From NCBI GenBank assembly GCA_964464435.1, contig CAYXGE010000073.1, positions 1 through 9,041 of the forward strand: 9,041 bases of DNA. The letters are read 5' to 3'. The position numbers and the translations under genes were made by a program. The notes beneath the pieces were generated by a model. It was not told the DNA's origin. It ran no database searches and saw only the letters and a list, made by a program, of their open reading frames with translations. This stretch comes from CAYXGE01 sp964464435 (lineage in GTDB: Bacteria > Pseudomonadota > Gammaproteobacteria > Burkholderiales > Methylophilaceae). Each line of letters opens with the position of its first letter. The first letter of the stretch is position 1. Positions 1-5,609 of the stretch are shown in pieces.

Positions 1-1
1 A

Positions 2-1720
2 AATAGTGGGGAAGCAAATCTTACCAATGTCCTATTCAGTGGTAACTTTACCAACCAAGCCAGTGGCATAGCTTCCGTTGATAATTCAACGATTAATGGA
101 AACTTTGAAAATAGCGGTAACGTTACAGTGCTTAATTCGCTCACATTTAATGGTGCAACGGCTACGCAAATTGATGGAGCATTAATTATTGAAAATGGTA
201 ATACCTTTAGCGTGGCTGGCGCTAATAGTATATTTGACTGGCAAGGCGGAAGTATTGGTAATAACGCTGGTTTGGCAGGCAACTTTACCATTGCAGGCAG
301 TAATGCGGAATTAAGAATTTCTGGCAATGGTGTTAGGGTAGTTGAAGGCATTAATATTACTTACGACACAGATTTAACGCTGCAAGGTGAATTACGTGTT
401 TCTAATAACGGCACACTGACATTAAACGGTGCAAATAATTTATTTACAACTGGCTCACTTCTTTCTGTGATTGCTGGTACGCTCAATCTAAATGGTGCAA
501 CTAATACTGTAGCCTCAGGGGCTACTTTATCGATAGCAGATGGATCACTTAATTTATCAACTAACAATACGCTTGTTGTTGATGGAAGCTTTAATTTAAG
601 TGGTGGGGTGTTTGTGAACGACGGTAGCTTGAACGTGGGTTCATCAGGCATATTAAATCGTACAGGTGGCACATTTGCAGGGTCTGGTCAGTTAGCCAAT
701 ACAGGTACGCTAGATTTAGGTTCTGGCACGATAACTAACGCAATCACCAATAATGCAGGTGCAACGATTAACGCTAATGGAGCAACTTTCCAGCAACTGT
801 TCACAAATAATGGTAATTTAAACTTATCGGGTAACAATACTTTCCAAAGTGGCGTTCAGTTAAATGCGGGCGCAACTTTACAAAGTGGAAATGGCGCAAC
901 CGCTGACCTAAATGGCAATAATTTGAATCTTAACGGTTCTGGTGCCTTTAGTTTTACTGGAATCACGCTAGATAATGTTGGTGTAGCATCAGTTGCTTCA
1001 GGTCAAACGCTTACAATTAACAACACTAACATTAATTCATCGAATCATTTTGAATCATCAGGTGATCTAATCGTTGGTGGTAATAATTTCTTCTCAGCTG
1101 GATATGTACAAAATGCTGGTACTACAATCTTTGAAAACTCAGGCACTCCAAGCATTAATACTGGTACTTCTGGATATCAATTAGTCAATGGTGTCATCGG
1201 AGGGACAGGCACAATTAATGGCGATTTGATAGTTGGAAATGCTACTTTAGCCCCAGGATTTTCACCAGGTGCAATTACAATTAACGGTAATTTGATTTTA
1301 AATAGTTCATCGATTCTTAACATAGAATTAGGTGGGGTTGGAGCTGGATTGTTTGATATTTTAAATGTGTCAGGAACGGCAACGCTAGGTGGTACCTTGA
1401 ATGTATTACCGTTTAACGGTTTTGTGCCAGCAGCTGGTAACGTCTTTAATTTTATGAGTTTTGCAGGAAGTAATGGTATTTTCTCAAATATAAATATTGA
1501 CCAAAGTTTAATTGGCTTACAATTCTCAAGTGGTAGTAATTTCCTACAATTGTTTGTGCCTGGCTTAGCGCCTAGTGCCTTTGATACATTTGGTGGAATT
1601 GTGCCAGCCAATGATATTTTAAATGCCTTTGACACCCTAGATTTTGCGTTGACAGATGATACGACTACAGAAGTGGTAACAATTGAAGATGCCGATGAAA
1701 GCCTAAGACAATGTATATAA
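2..1720 (+). CDS. Large beta-helical exoprotein (two-partner-secretion or autotransporter-passenger-like), C-terminal part, 5' truncated by window
   Basis: The reading frame is open from the first bases, so the visible 572 residues are only the C-terminal part; the internal GTG at 128 is not a credible start. The sequence is Asn/Gly/Thr/Ser-rich with short irregular repeats of the type NNGTLTLNGANN, typical of right-handed parallel beta-helices built from coils of about 20 residues. Near the C-terminus it has the classic passenger signature LAPGFSPGAITINGNL (around 1251-1296) followed by FDILNVSGTATLGGTLNV, found in filamentous-haemagglutinin-like exoproteins and autotransporter passengers. 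No beta-barrel domain follows; the protein ends in an acidic tail (ALTDDTTTEV..EDADES) and LRQCI, with the only cysteine visible at the penultimate position. Lack of a barrel favours two-partner secretion through a separate TpsB, but the N-terminal TPS domain lies outside the window. Role inferred: adhesion or surface structure. It overlaps the next gene by 10 bp, implying one transcript. Confidence 0.8.
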   Translation, partial: NSGEANLTNVLFSGNFTNQASGIASVDNSTINGNFENSGNVTVLNSLTFNGATATQIDGALIIENGNTFSVAGANSIFDWQGGSIGNNAGLAGNFTIAGSNAELRISGNGVRVVEGINITYDTDLTLQGELRVSNNGTLTLNGANNLFTTGSLLSVIAGTLNLNGATNTVASGATLSIADGSLNLSTNNTLVVDGSFNLSGGVFVNDGSLNVGSSGILNRTGGTFAGSGQLANTGTLDLGSGTITNAITNNAGATINANGATFQQLFTNNGNLNLSGNNTFQSGVQLNAGATLQSGNGATADLNGNNLNLNGSGAFSFTGITLDNVGVASVASGQTLTINNTNINSSNHFESSGDLIVGGNNFFSAGYVQNAGTTIFENSGTPSINTGTSGYQLVNGVIGGTGTINGDLIVGNATLAPGFSPGAITINGNLILNSSSILNIELGGVGAGLFDILNVSGTATLGGTLNVLPFNGFVPAAGNVFNFMSFAGSNGIFSNINIDQSLIGLQFSSGSNFLQLFVPGLAPSAFDTFGGIVPANDILNAFDTLDFALTDDTTTEVVTIEDADESLRQCI

Positions 1721-2949
1721 AACGCTTTTTCACATGCCTATTATTTGTTTGCTTCTCACAATATTTATATGCAGAACCTGTGGGACAGATTGGTTTATTA
1801 GAAGGCACGGTATCCGTCACTAAGCTAAGTGGTAAACGTGTATTTGTAGCAGAAGGTTCAAATCTTGATGTAGGAGATGTGGTGGTCACTGGTTCAAACA
1901 GTAAGGCAATGTTGGCCTTTACTGATGGTGGCAAAATTGCTTTAAGACCAAATACCGTATTTCAAATTGCAGATTATGTCTACGCTAAAGAACAACCCGC
2001 CAAAGATGGCGCATTTTTTCAGTTACTTAAAGGGGGCTTAAGAACTGTAACTGGTTTAATAGGTAAGCGCGGTAATCGTGACGCTTATCGCCTAGGCAAT
2101 AGCACTGCTACCATTGGTATTAGGGGGACAGAATATATCGCTCGCGTATGTAATAACCTCAATTGTGAAGAACAGGGTGCTGCACCAGTTAAAAAAACTA
2201 AACCTATTATTAAACAAAAACCAATTGCCAAAGTAGTGTTACTTAAGGGTGTTGCAAATCGAGAAGCGATTGAATCTGGTGATGAAAAAAAACCGCTAGA
2301 GATAGAGTCACCGCTTTATGTAGGCGACACAGTCATTACCAATGAAGCAACAACAGTAGGCCTGCTATTTAGCGATGGNNNNNNNNNNNNNNNNNNNNNN
2401 NNNNNNNNNNNNNNNNNNNNNNNNNNNNNNNNNNNNNNNNNNNNNNNNNNNNNNNNNNNNNNNNNNNNNNNNNNNNNNTCTTCAAGCCAAGTGGTGATGT
2501 CTACTGAGTGTGATAAAGCATTGGCGGTTAACTTAAGAGAGGGCGGTGTAGATATGACCTCTGACAATGGTCAACAAGGATTAGAAGGCACACAATCTGG
2601 TTATGTAGACGCTTCTGATTCACAACCTATATTGTTATCTAGTACGCCTAAATTATTTGAAGATGATGTACCACTGCCTGAAAGCTTAGACGGCGATACC
2701 ACTAAAGCTTTTGGTGGTGAATTAAGTAATCCAGATGATAAGGGTATGTTTGTCACAGTGATTGAAGGCAAGGTGACTGTGAGTCAAGCCAGCACAGGTA
2801 GTGGAAGTTTAAATCTAAGTGCTGGTGAAAGTGGTTTTGCTGGGGCTTCAGGTGGTGATGTGGTGTTATTAAGCTCAACACCAGATAGCGTGAATTATGA
2901 TCCATTTTTAAAAGCGGTTAACTTCGATTCGTTCTCTTGCGGATTATAA
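1711..2949 (+). CDS. Exported FecR-domain protein with repeated FecR units (interrupted by an assembly gap)
   Basis: Starts at ATG 1711, inside the end of the exoprotein gene (10-bp overlap, +1 frame); no strong ribosome site is visible, so translational coupling is likely. Residues 1-21 form a signal peptide (MYIKRFF, then a hydrophobic stretch ending LYA). Residues about 27-147 are a FecR domain: GLLEGTVSVTK, VGDVVVTGSNSKAMLAFTDG, LRPNTVFQI, LLKGGLRTVTGLIGKR, ATIGIRGTEY. A second copy begins at about 174 (VVLLKGVANRE.. VGDTVITNEATTVGLLFSDG) and runs into the 100-N gap. After the gap come two shorter related units ending ILLSSTP and VLLSSTP. Unlike the classical FecR regulator there is no N-terminal cytosolic anti-sigma part and no transmembrane anchor, so this is a periplasmic or secreted member; I infer a job linked to the neighbouring exoprotein rather than iron-citrate signalling. 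The protein ends SCGL. The frame agrees across the gap, but with an arbitrary gap length that proves little. Confidence 0.85.
   Translation: MYIKRFFTCLLFVCFSQYLYAEPVGQIGLLEGTVSVTKLSGKRVFVAEGSNLDVGDVVVTGSNSKAMLAFTDGGKIALRPNTVFQIADYVYAKEQPAKDGAFFQLLKGGLRTVTGLIGKRGNRDAYRLGNSTATIGIRGTEYIARVCNNLNCEEQGAAPVKKTKPIIKQKPIAKVVLLKGVANREAIESGDEKKPLEIESPLYVGDTVITNEATTVGLLFSDXXXXXXXXXXXXXXXXXXXXXXXXXXXXXXXXXXSSSQVVMSTECDKALAVNLREGGVDMTSDNGQQGLEGTQSGYVDASDSQPILLSSTPKLFEDDVPLPESLDGDTTKAFGGELSNPDDKGMFVTVIEGKVTVSQASTGSGSLNLSAGESGFAGASGGDVVLLSSTPDSVNYDPFLKAVNFDSFSCGL
2379..2478. other. Assembly gap of 100 N inside the FecR-domain gene
   Basis: Exactly 100 N, a conventional placeholder. The gap starts just after the FSDG of the second FecR copy. 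In the first copy about 68 residues separate the equivalent TDGG from the RGTEY that closes the domain, so if the second copy is complete about 200 bp or more are missing rather than 100. The repeats themselves may have broken the assembly. Confidence 0.95.
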
Positions 2950-3021
2950 ATCTATATTTTTTGCGTTTTCAAAGGCAGTAAAATTTACATGAATCGTTAA
3001 ATCTGTGACAAAATGACGTAG

Positions 3022-3038
3022 ATGTAACTGAAATGTAA
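3022..3038 (+). promoter_or_regulatory. 11-bp-period direct repeat (ATGTAA) upstream of the Yip1-family gene
   Basis: ATGTAA occurs at 3022-3027 and 3033-3038, exactly 11 bp apart, one helical turn, the spacing used by many OmpR-type response regulators. Just upstream, TGTGACAAAA at 3004-3013 is identical to ten bases (7967-7976) in the operator-like site ahead of gspG. The site ends 22 bp before the start codon. A regulatory role is inference. Confidence 0.3.
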
Positions 3039-3060
3039 ATAAGTGAAAGTGAGGCAAAAA

Positions 3061-3651
3061 ATGAGCATTGGTACTTTATTTAAACTATTTTTTTCACCAA
3101 CGCAAGGATGGCAAGATTTAGTTAGTAAACATTCTCCAGTTCACCGTTTATTTCTGTTGCATGTTGTACCGTTTGCTTTAATTCCACCTGTCATGATTTA
3201 TTTAGCCGGCAACAAGGGGCAAGTGTTATTTTTAGATTTATTACCCGCAAATAAATTACTGATTGTAGCGATTGCATTTTTTCTTGTGCAGTTAATAGCA
3301 GTACCGTTAATGGCTTCAGTGATTAAACAACTTTCAGAGGTTGCAGAAGCCCATCCTACTTATATACAAGCATTTACCTTAGCTGCTGTAGCACCAACGC
3401 CTCTGTGGTTGATGCCTGTGTTTTTATTAGTCCCAAATATGTTGGTTATGTTAGTGGTTGCATCACTCGCTATGATGGCATCAGCGGGATTTATTTACTA
3501 TGGCATACCAGAAACACTAGAAGTGCGGGAGCAAGGTCATCGTTACTTGTTGTTTGGCGCAATTTTAACGGCAGGGATGACAGCTTGGGGCTTTTTAATG
3601 ATTACTACCTTGGTGATTTGGGGTAGTGTGCAGAACTTACAACTAGCCTAA
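3061..3651 (+). CDS. Yip1-family integral inner-membrane protein
   Basis: A 196-residue membrane protein. The ATG at 3061 is chosen because GAGG at 3051-3054 sits 6 bases upstream; the in-frame GTG at 3043 has no such site. The N-terminus LFKLFFSPTQGWQDLVSK is the amphipathic lead-in typical of bacterial Yip1-domain proteins (PF04893 type). About five hydrophobic segments follow, near residues 29-50, 66-90, 103-125, 126-147 and 163-188, with proline-rich breaks (PFALIPP, PTPLWLMP). No catalytic motif is seen and the molecular function of bacterial members is poorly known; a membrane-organisation or transport role is only a guess. It lies 111 bp after the FecR gene with its own upstream repeat-containing region, so it is probably transcribed separately, and it converges on the peroxiredoxin gene through a shared terminator. 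Confidence 0.75.
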   Translation: MSIGTLFKLFFSPTQGWQDLVSKHSPVHRLFLLHVVPFALIPPVMIYLAGNKGQVLFLDLLPANKLLIVAIAFFLVQLIAVPLMASVIKQLSEVAEAHPTYIQAFTLAAVAPTPLWLMPVFLLVPNMLVMLVVASLAMMASAGFIYYGIPETLEVREQGHRYLLFGAILTAGMTAWGFLMITTLVIWGSVQNLQLA

Positions 3652-3673
3652 CAATTAATTATAAATTTAACAC

Positions 3674-3713
3674 AAAGCTAACTCTCATCTAAATAGTTAG
3701 GGTTAGCTTTTTT
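3674..3713. terminator. Bidirectional intrinsic terminator between convergent genes
   Basis: A perfect 9-bp inverted repeat, AAAGCTAAC (3674-3682) and GTTAGCTTT (3702-3710), is followed by T residues to 3713 on the plus strand and preceded by A residues, so it can serve both directions. The loop is 19 bases and could pair further (CTAACT with AGTTAG, 3678-3683 and 3695-3700, as an alternative). It serves the Yip1-family gene ending at 3651. It also contains the stop codon of the minus-strand peroxiredoxin gene (3703-3705) within its right arm. Confidence 0.75.
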
Positions 3714-4236
3714 GCAATGCCATCAAATCGTCAATAATCTCCTGAGAGTGCCTTGATGTATCAATGCTTAAATATACTTTAGCAATTTTTCCATTTGGGT
3801 CAATTAAATAAGTATATCGCTTGGCCATTTTAATAATCCCTAAATTTCTGAGAGCGCCGTAGCTATCAGCCACTTTGCCATCTTTATCGGCGAGTAAAGG
3901 AAAGGGTAAATTATATTTTTTGGCAAATTTTGCGTGCGAGTTGCTGTCATCGACACTGACACCGATTACTTTTGCGCTTAGTTTTTCTAACTTAAATAAA
4001 TCATCCCTAAAGCTACAAGCCTCTTTAGTACAGCCCGGTGTGTCATCTTTAGGGTAAAAATAAAGCACCACCCATTGTCCTTGGTAGTCTTTTAATTGGT
4101 GTGATTTTTGAAATGCATCTTGGAGATTAAATGAGGGGGCTACACTGCCAATTTTAGGCAGTTCTGCAGCAGATAACTGATTAACTAGCAAAAATGCACC
4201 CCCTACAAAAACGCTTAGTATCGATATTAACTTCAT
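3703..4236 (-). CDS. Exported BCP/PrxQ-type peroxiredoxin (thiol peroxidase)
   Basis: 177 residues reducing peroxides through a cysteine pair. Residues 1-24 are a Sec signal peptide (MKLISILSVFVGGAFLLV.. LSAA), placing it in the periplasm. The AhpC/TSA fold follows: PKIGSVAPSFNLQD (about 27-40), then YPKDDTPGCTKEACSFRD with Thr66, the peroxidatic Cys69 and, five residues on, Cys74 in the resolving position typical of the BCP/PrxQ subfamily. The conserved arginine is probably Arg140 in KRYTYLIDP. Length minus the signal (about 153) matches BCP/PrxQ enzymes. The start ATG has a good ribosome site, AGAGGT read from the complement of 4241-4246. It is divergent from the tRNA-Arg gene and convergent with the Yip1 gene, so it is probably monocistronic. 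A periplasmic reductant must be supplied from elsewhere. Confidence 0.92.
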   Translation of the reverse strand: MKLISILSVFVGGAFLLVNQLSAAELPKIGSVAPSFNLQDAFQKSHQLKDYQGQWVVLYFYPKDDTPGCTKEACSFRDDLFKLEKLSAKVIGVSVDDSNSHAKFAKKYNLPFPLLADKDGKVADSYGALRNLGIIKMAKRYTYLIDPNGKIAKVYLSIDTSRHSQEIIDDLMALQKS

Positions 4237-4320
4237 AATGACCTCTATATTTCTTATATTGTATTTCTATCAGTCTCAACTATGACATGAAATATGAGAA
4301 AATGTTGCATTTGCTTTATT

Positions 4321-4396
4321 GCCCTCGTAGCTCAGTGGATAGAGCATCCCCCTCCTAAGGGGAGGGTCACACGTTCGATTCGTGTCGGGGGCGCCA
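4321..4396 (+). tRNA. tRNA-Arg(CCT), decoding AGG, with encoded CCA
   Basis: Full cloverleaf: acceptor GCCCTCG (4321-4327) pairs with CGGGGGC (4386-4392) with one T·G pair; D-arm GCTC..GAGC; anticodon stem TCCCC/GGGGA around loop CTCCTAA, giving anticodon CCT; T-arm ACACG TTCGATT CGTGT; discriminator G at 4393 and genomic CCA at 4394-4396. The gene stands alone, divergent from the peroxiredoxin. tRNA-Arg 3' ends are common integration sites for tyrosine recombinases, but no integrase or second copy of the 3' end is seen in the window. Confidence 0.96.
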
Positions 4397-4479
4397 TATT
4401 TATTATTATAAATCATTAAGATATTGTGTTTCTGTCTGTGCATGATATTGCTTTATTTTGCACGTTTTGTCATTGTTAG

Positions 4480-4501
4480 TGTGCCAAATTTGTGCCAGAT
4501 T
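4480..4501 (+). repeat. Tandem 11-bp repeat TGTGCCAaatt/TGTGCCAgatt 84 bp after the tRNA-Arg
   Basis: TGTGCCAAATT (4480-4490) is followed directly by TGTGCCAGATT (4491-4501), ten of eleven bases identical. Phased short repeats beside a tRNA 3' end resemble arm-type binding sites of tyrosine integrases, but no integrase is in view. Confidence 0.5.
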
Positions 4502-4517
4502 GAACCCCTTAAATTAT

Positions 4518-4770
4518 TTTTAACCTGTTGAATAAAAATTATACATAGATAACTATTAGTAATTTCATTGTATTAACATGACCTTTTCAAATACTTGTGA
4601 AAAGTAAGTATAAATTTTTTGCTGGTTTTAAATGATGACTCAGAACAGTGTCCGTAGATATAGAGCTGACTAACAAGTCATCCCCATTATAGATATGACT
4701 GTGATTTGCCCACGTGGATTCTCTTGAGTGGGTTTAGCAAAAGTGTTTATTCCAAATCAGCAGGTTAAAA
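4518..4770. repeat. 253-bp segment bounded by 14-bp inverted repeats
   Basis: TTTTAACCTGTTGA (4518-4531) and TCAGCAGGTTAAAA (4757-4770) are inverted copies matching at 13 of 14 bases; the single difference still allows a G·U pair in RNA. No target-site duplication is evident at the flanks. The pair could be terminal repeats of a MITE-like element or the closing helix of a structured RNA; the internal dyads and the terminator-like hairpin starting 10 bp beyond its right end make the RNA reading attractive. Neither is proven. Confidence 0.45.
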
Positions 4771-4779
4771 TGCCTAAGC

Positions 4780-4820
4780 AAAACGACCTTAAACTTGTGT
4801 CTAAAGTCTAAGGTCGTTTT
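4780..4820. terminator. Strong terminator-like hairpin, 12-bp perfect stem
   Basis: AAAACGACCTTA (4780-4791) and TAAGGTCGTTTT (4809-4820) are perfect inverted copies. After one A·C mismatch the stem continues with ACTT (4793-4796) pairing AAGT (4804-4807). Both strands end the stem in TTTT, so it can act in either direction: for the minus-strand PEP-CTERM gene ending at 4915 (95 bp upstream in that direction), or for a plus-strand noncoding transcript across 4518-4770. Confidence 0.65.
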
Positions 4821-4828
4821 ATGAGCAG

Positions 4829-4885
4829 AGCGGAAACTAAGAATTTCGCTAATCAATCTGCTAGTCAAACTAAGTAGAGTTGATT
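4829..4885. other. Two contiguous hairpins in the 3' region of the small PEP-CTERM gene
   Basis: Hairpin one: AGCG-G-AAA (4829-4836) pairs TTTCGCT (4844-4850) with one bulged G. Hairpin two starts at the next base: AATCAATCTGCTAGT (4851-4865) pairs through ACT, AGTAGA and TTGATT (4869-4885) with single bulges at 4872 and 4879 and one G·T pair, leaving a 3-base loop. TCTGCT (4857-4862) could instead pair with AGCAGA (4824-4829), so alternative folds exist. Neither hairpin is directly followed by a T-run. Confidence 0.45.
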
Positions 4886-4914
4886 ACCGTACAACATTTT
4901 TTCACTTAAAAGAA

Positions 4915-5478
4915 CTAAATTTTCTTTCTTAAACGAGAGATGCCAGTGATTAACCCTAAACCAGCTAATAACATTCCATAGCTTTCTGGTTCTGGAATTG
5001 GAGCTGCTAATTGAAGAACCCCAGAGTAGCCACCGCCAATAGAGCCGGTAATGTTACCTTTAATTTGTAACGTATAAGTTCCTGCGGATAATGAGGCTAC
5101 ATTTAGTGCAATTGTAGAAACATCCACACCTGGCGCAATATTTGAAGTGATGGCTGATGCTTGTGCAAGGGTGTTGGGTACAACCAAGGCTGTTTCGTGG
5201 GTGCCACCTTGATAGATTCGTGCGCTAACGTTACTCAATGCATAAAAGTCATTAATGTTGATAACAGTAGTGACTGAAGTTGCTGAACTCTCTGGGACTG
5301 TAAAAAAGTAACTATCCCAAAAGGTATTACCAACTGAAGCTATAACGGAATTGTTAGCATAATTAATTGCAGCAGGTAGCGGGGGTATGCTTAATGTTGT
5401 AATGGTATCGGCATTTACGTTGGCACTACTAATTAACAACAATAGTGCGAATTTTGCGCCTTTAAAAAGTCTCATCAT
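4915..5478 (-). CDS. Small FxDxF-type PEP-CTERM sorting-domain protein
   Basis: 187 residues from the ATG at 5478; AAAGGG (complement of 5483-5488) lies 4 bases upstream of it and 7 upstream of a second ATG at 5475, which is an equally good start. An in-frame ATG at 5529 would add 17 hydrophobic residues before the real signal peptide and is rejected. Residues 1-23 are a signal peptide (MMRLFKGAKFALLLLISSAN..NA). The body contains NTFWDSYFFTVPESS (51-65), the FxDxF/Y motif of a PEP-CTERM subfamily, then ARIYQGG and LSAGTYTLQIKGNITG, a beta-sandwich pattern. The C-terminus is the tripartite exosortase signal: PEPES (162-166), a hydrophobic helix (168-181) and RLRKK (182-186). The tail is predicted to be removed by exosortase/EpsH, releasing the protein to the surface or extracellular matrix. 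Specific function unknown. Confidence 0.88.
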   Translation of the reverse strand: MMRLFKGAKFALLLLISSANVNADTITTLSIPPLPAAINYANNSVIASVGNTFWDSYFFTVPESSATSVTTVININDFYALSNVSARIYQGGTHETALVVPNTLAQASAITSNIAPGVDVSTIALNVASLSAGTYTLQIKGNITGSIGGGYSGVLQLAAPIPEPESYGMLLAGLGLITGISRLRKKI

Positions 5479-5609
5479 GTTGCCCTTTAAAATAATTAAT
5501 AGAAATAAAACAAATTTTATTAGTAACATATTAAGCTTGTATTAAGTCAAACATATTAATTAAGAAACATTATAAATAGTCTATGCAGACTAGAATTGCT
5601 ATCATGTTA

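Larger units (their letters stand above)
4397..4914. other. 518-bp gene-free region rich in inverted and direct repeats
   Basis: No credible protein-coding frame is seen between the tRNA and the first PEP-CTERM gene; the first half is very AT-rich, the second less so. It contains a tandem 11-bp repeat (4480-4501), a 14-bp inverted repeat (4518-4531 and 4757-4770), smaller dyads (CTTTTCA/TGAAAAG at 4583-4589/4598-4604; AGTCAT/ATGACT at 4676-4681/4695-4700; CCCAC/GTGGG at 4709-4713/4728-4732) and three adjacent hairpins (4780-4885). It may be a structured noncoding RNA, a small non-autonomous mobile element, or the remains of an insertion next to the tRNA. Confidence 0.6.

Noticed and set aside
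128..130. GTG as the start of the exoprotein
   Set aside because: The same frame is open to the window edge and the upstream residues have the same beta-helical character, so the gene begins outside the window.
361..1934. Minus-strand open frames opposite the exoprotein and FecR genes
   Set aside because: Their composition (Pro/Leu/Thr-rich) is the shadow of Asn/Gly/Thr-rich repeats on the other strand; no ribosome sites or recognisable domains.
3043..3045. GTG start for the Yip1-family protein
   Set aside because: The ATG at 3061 has a well-placed GAGG; the GTG would add six residues with no ribosome site.
3405..3626. Small plus-strand frame inside the Yip1-family gene
   Set aside because: Out-of-frame shadow of a clear membrane protein.
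4253..4279. Possible minus-strand promoter for the peroxiredoxin (TTGAGA, 15 bp, TATAAG)
   Set aside because: Spacing is short and the implied transcript start would fall within the ribosome site, leaving almost no leader.
5479..5529. Longer start for the small PEP-CTERM protein
   Set aside because: It would put a second hydrophobic stretch before a normal signal peptide, and a ribosome site lies just before the ATG at 5478.
5525..5550. TTGACT with TATGTT as a promoter for the small PEP-CTERM gene
   Set aside because: The -35-like element is good, but 14 bp is too short a spacer and no better -10 sits at 16-18 bp.
5577..5592. Short dyad TAGTCT/AGACTA after the propeller gene as a terminator
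   Set aside because: Only 6 bp of AT-rich stem and no T-run in the transcribed direction.
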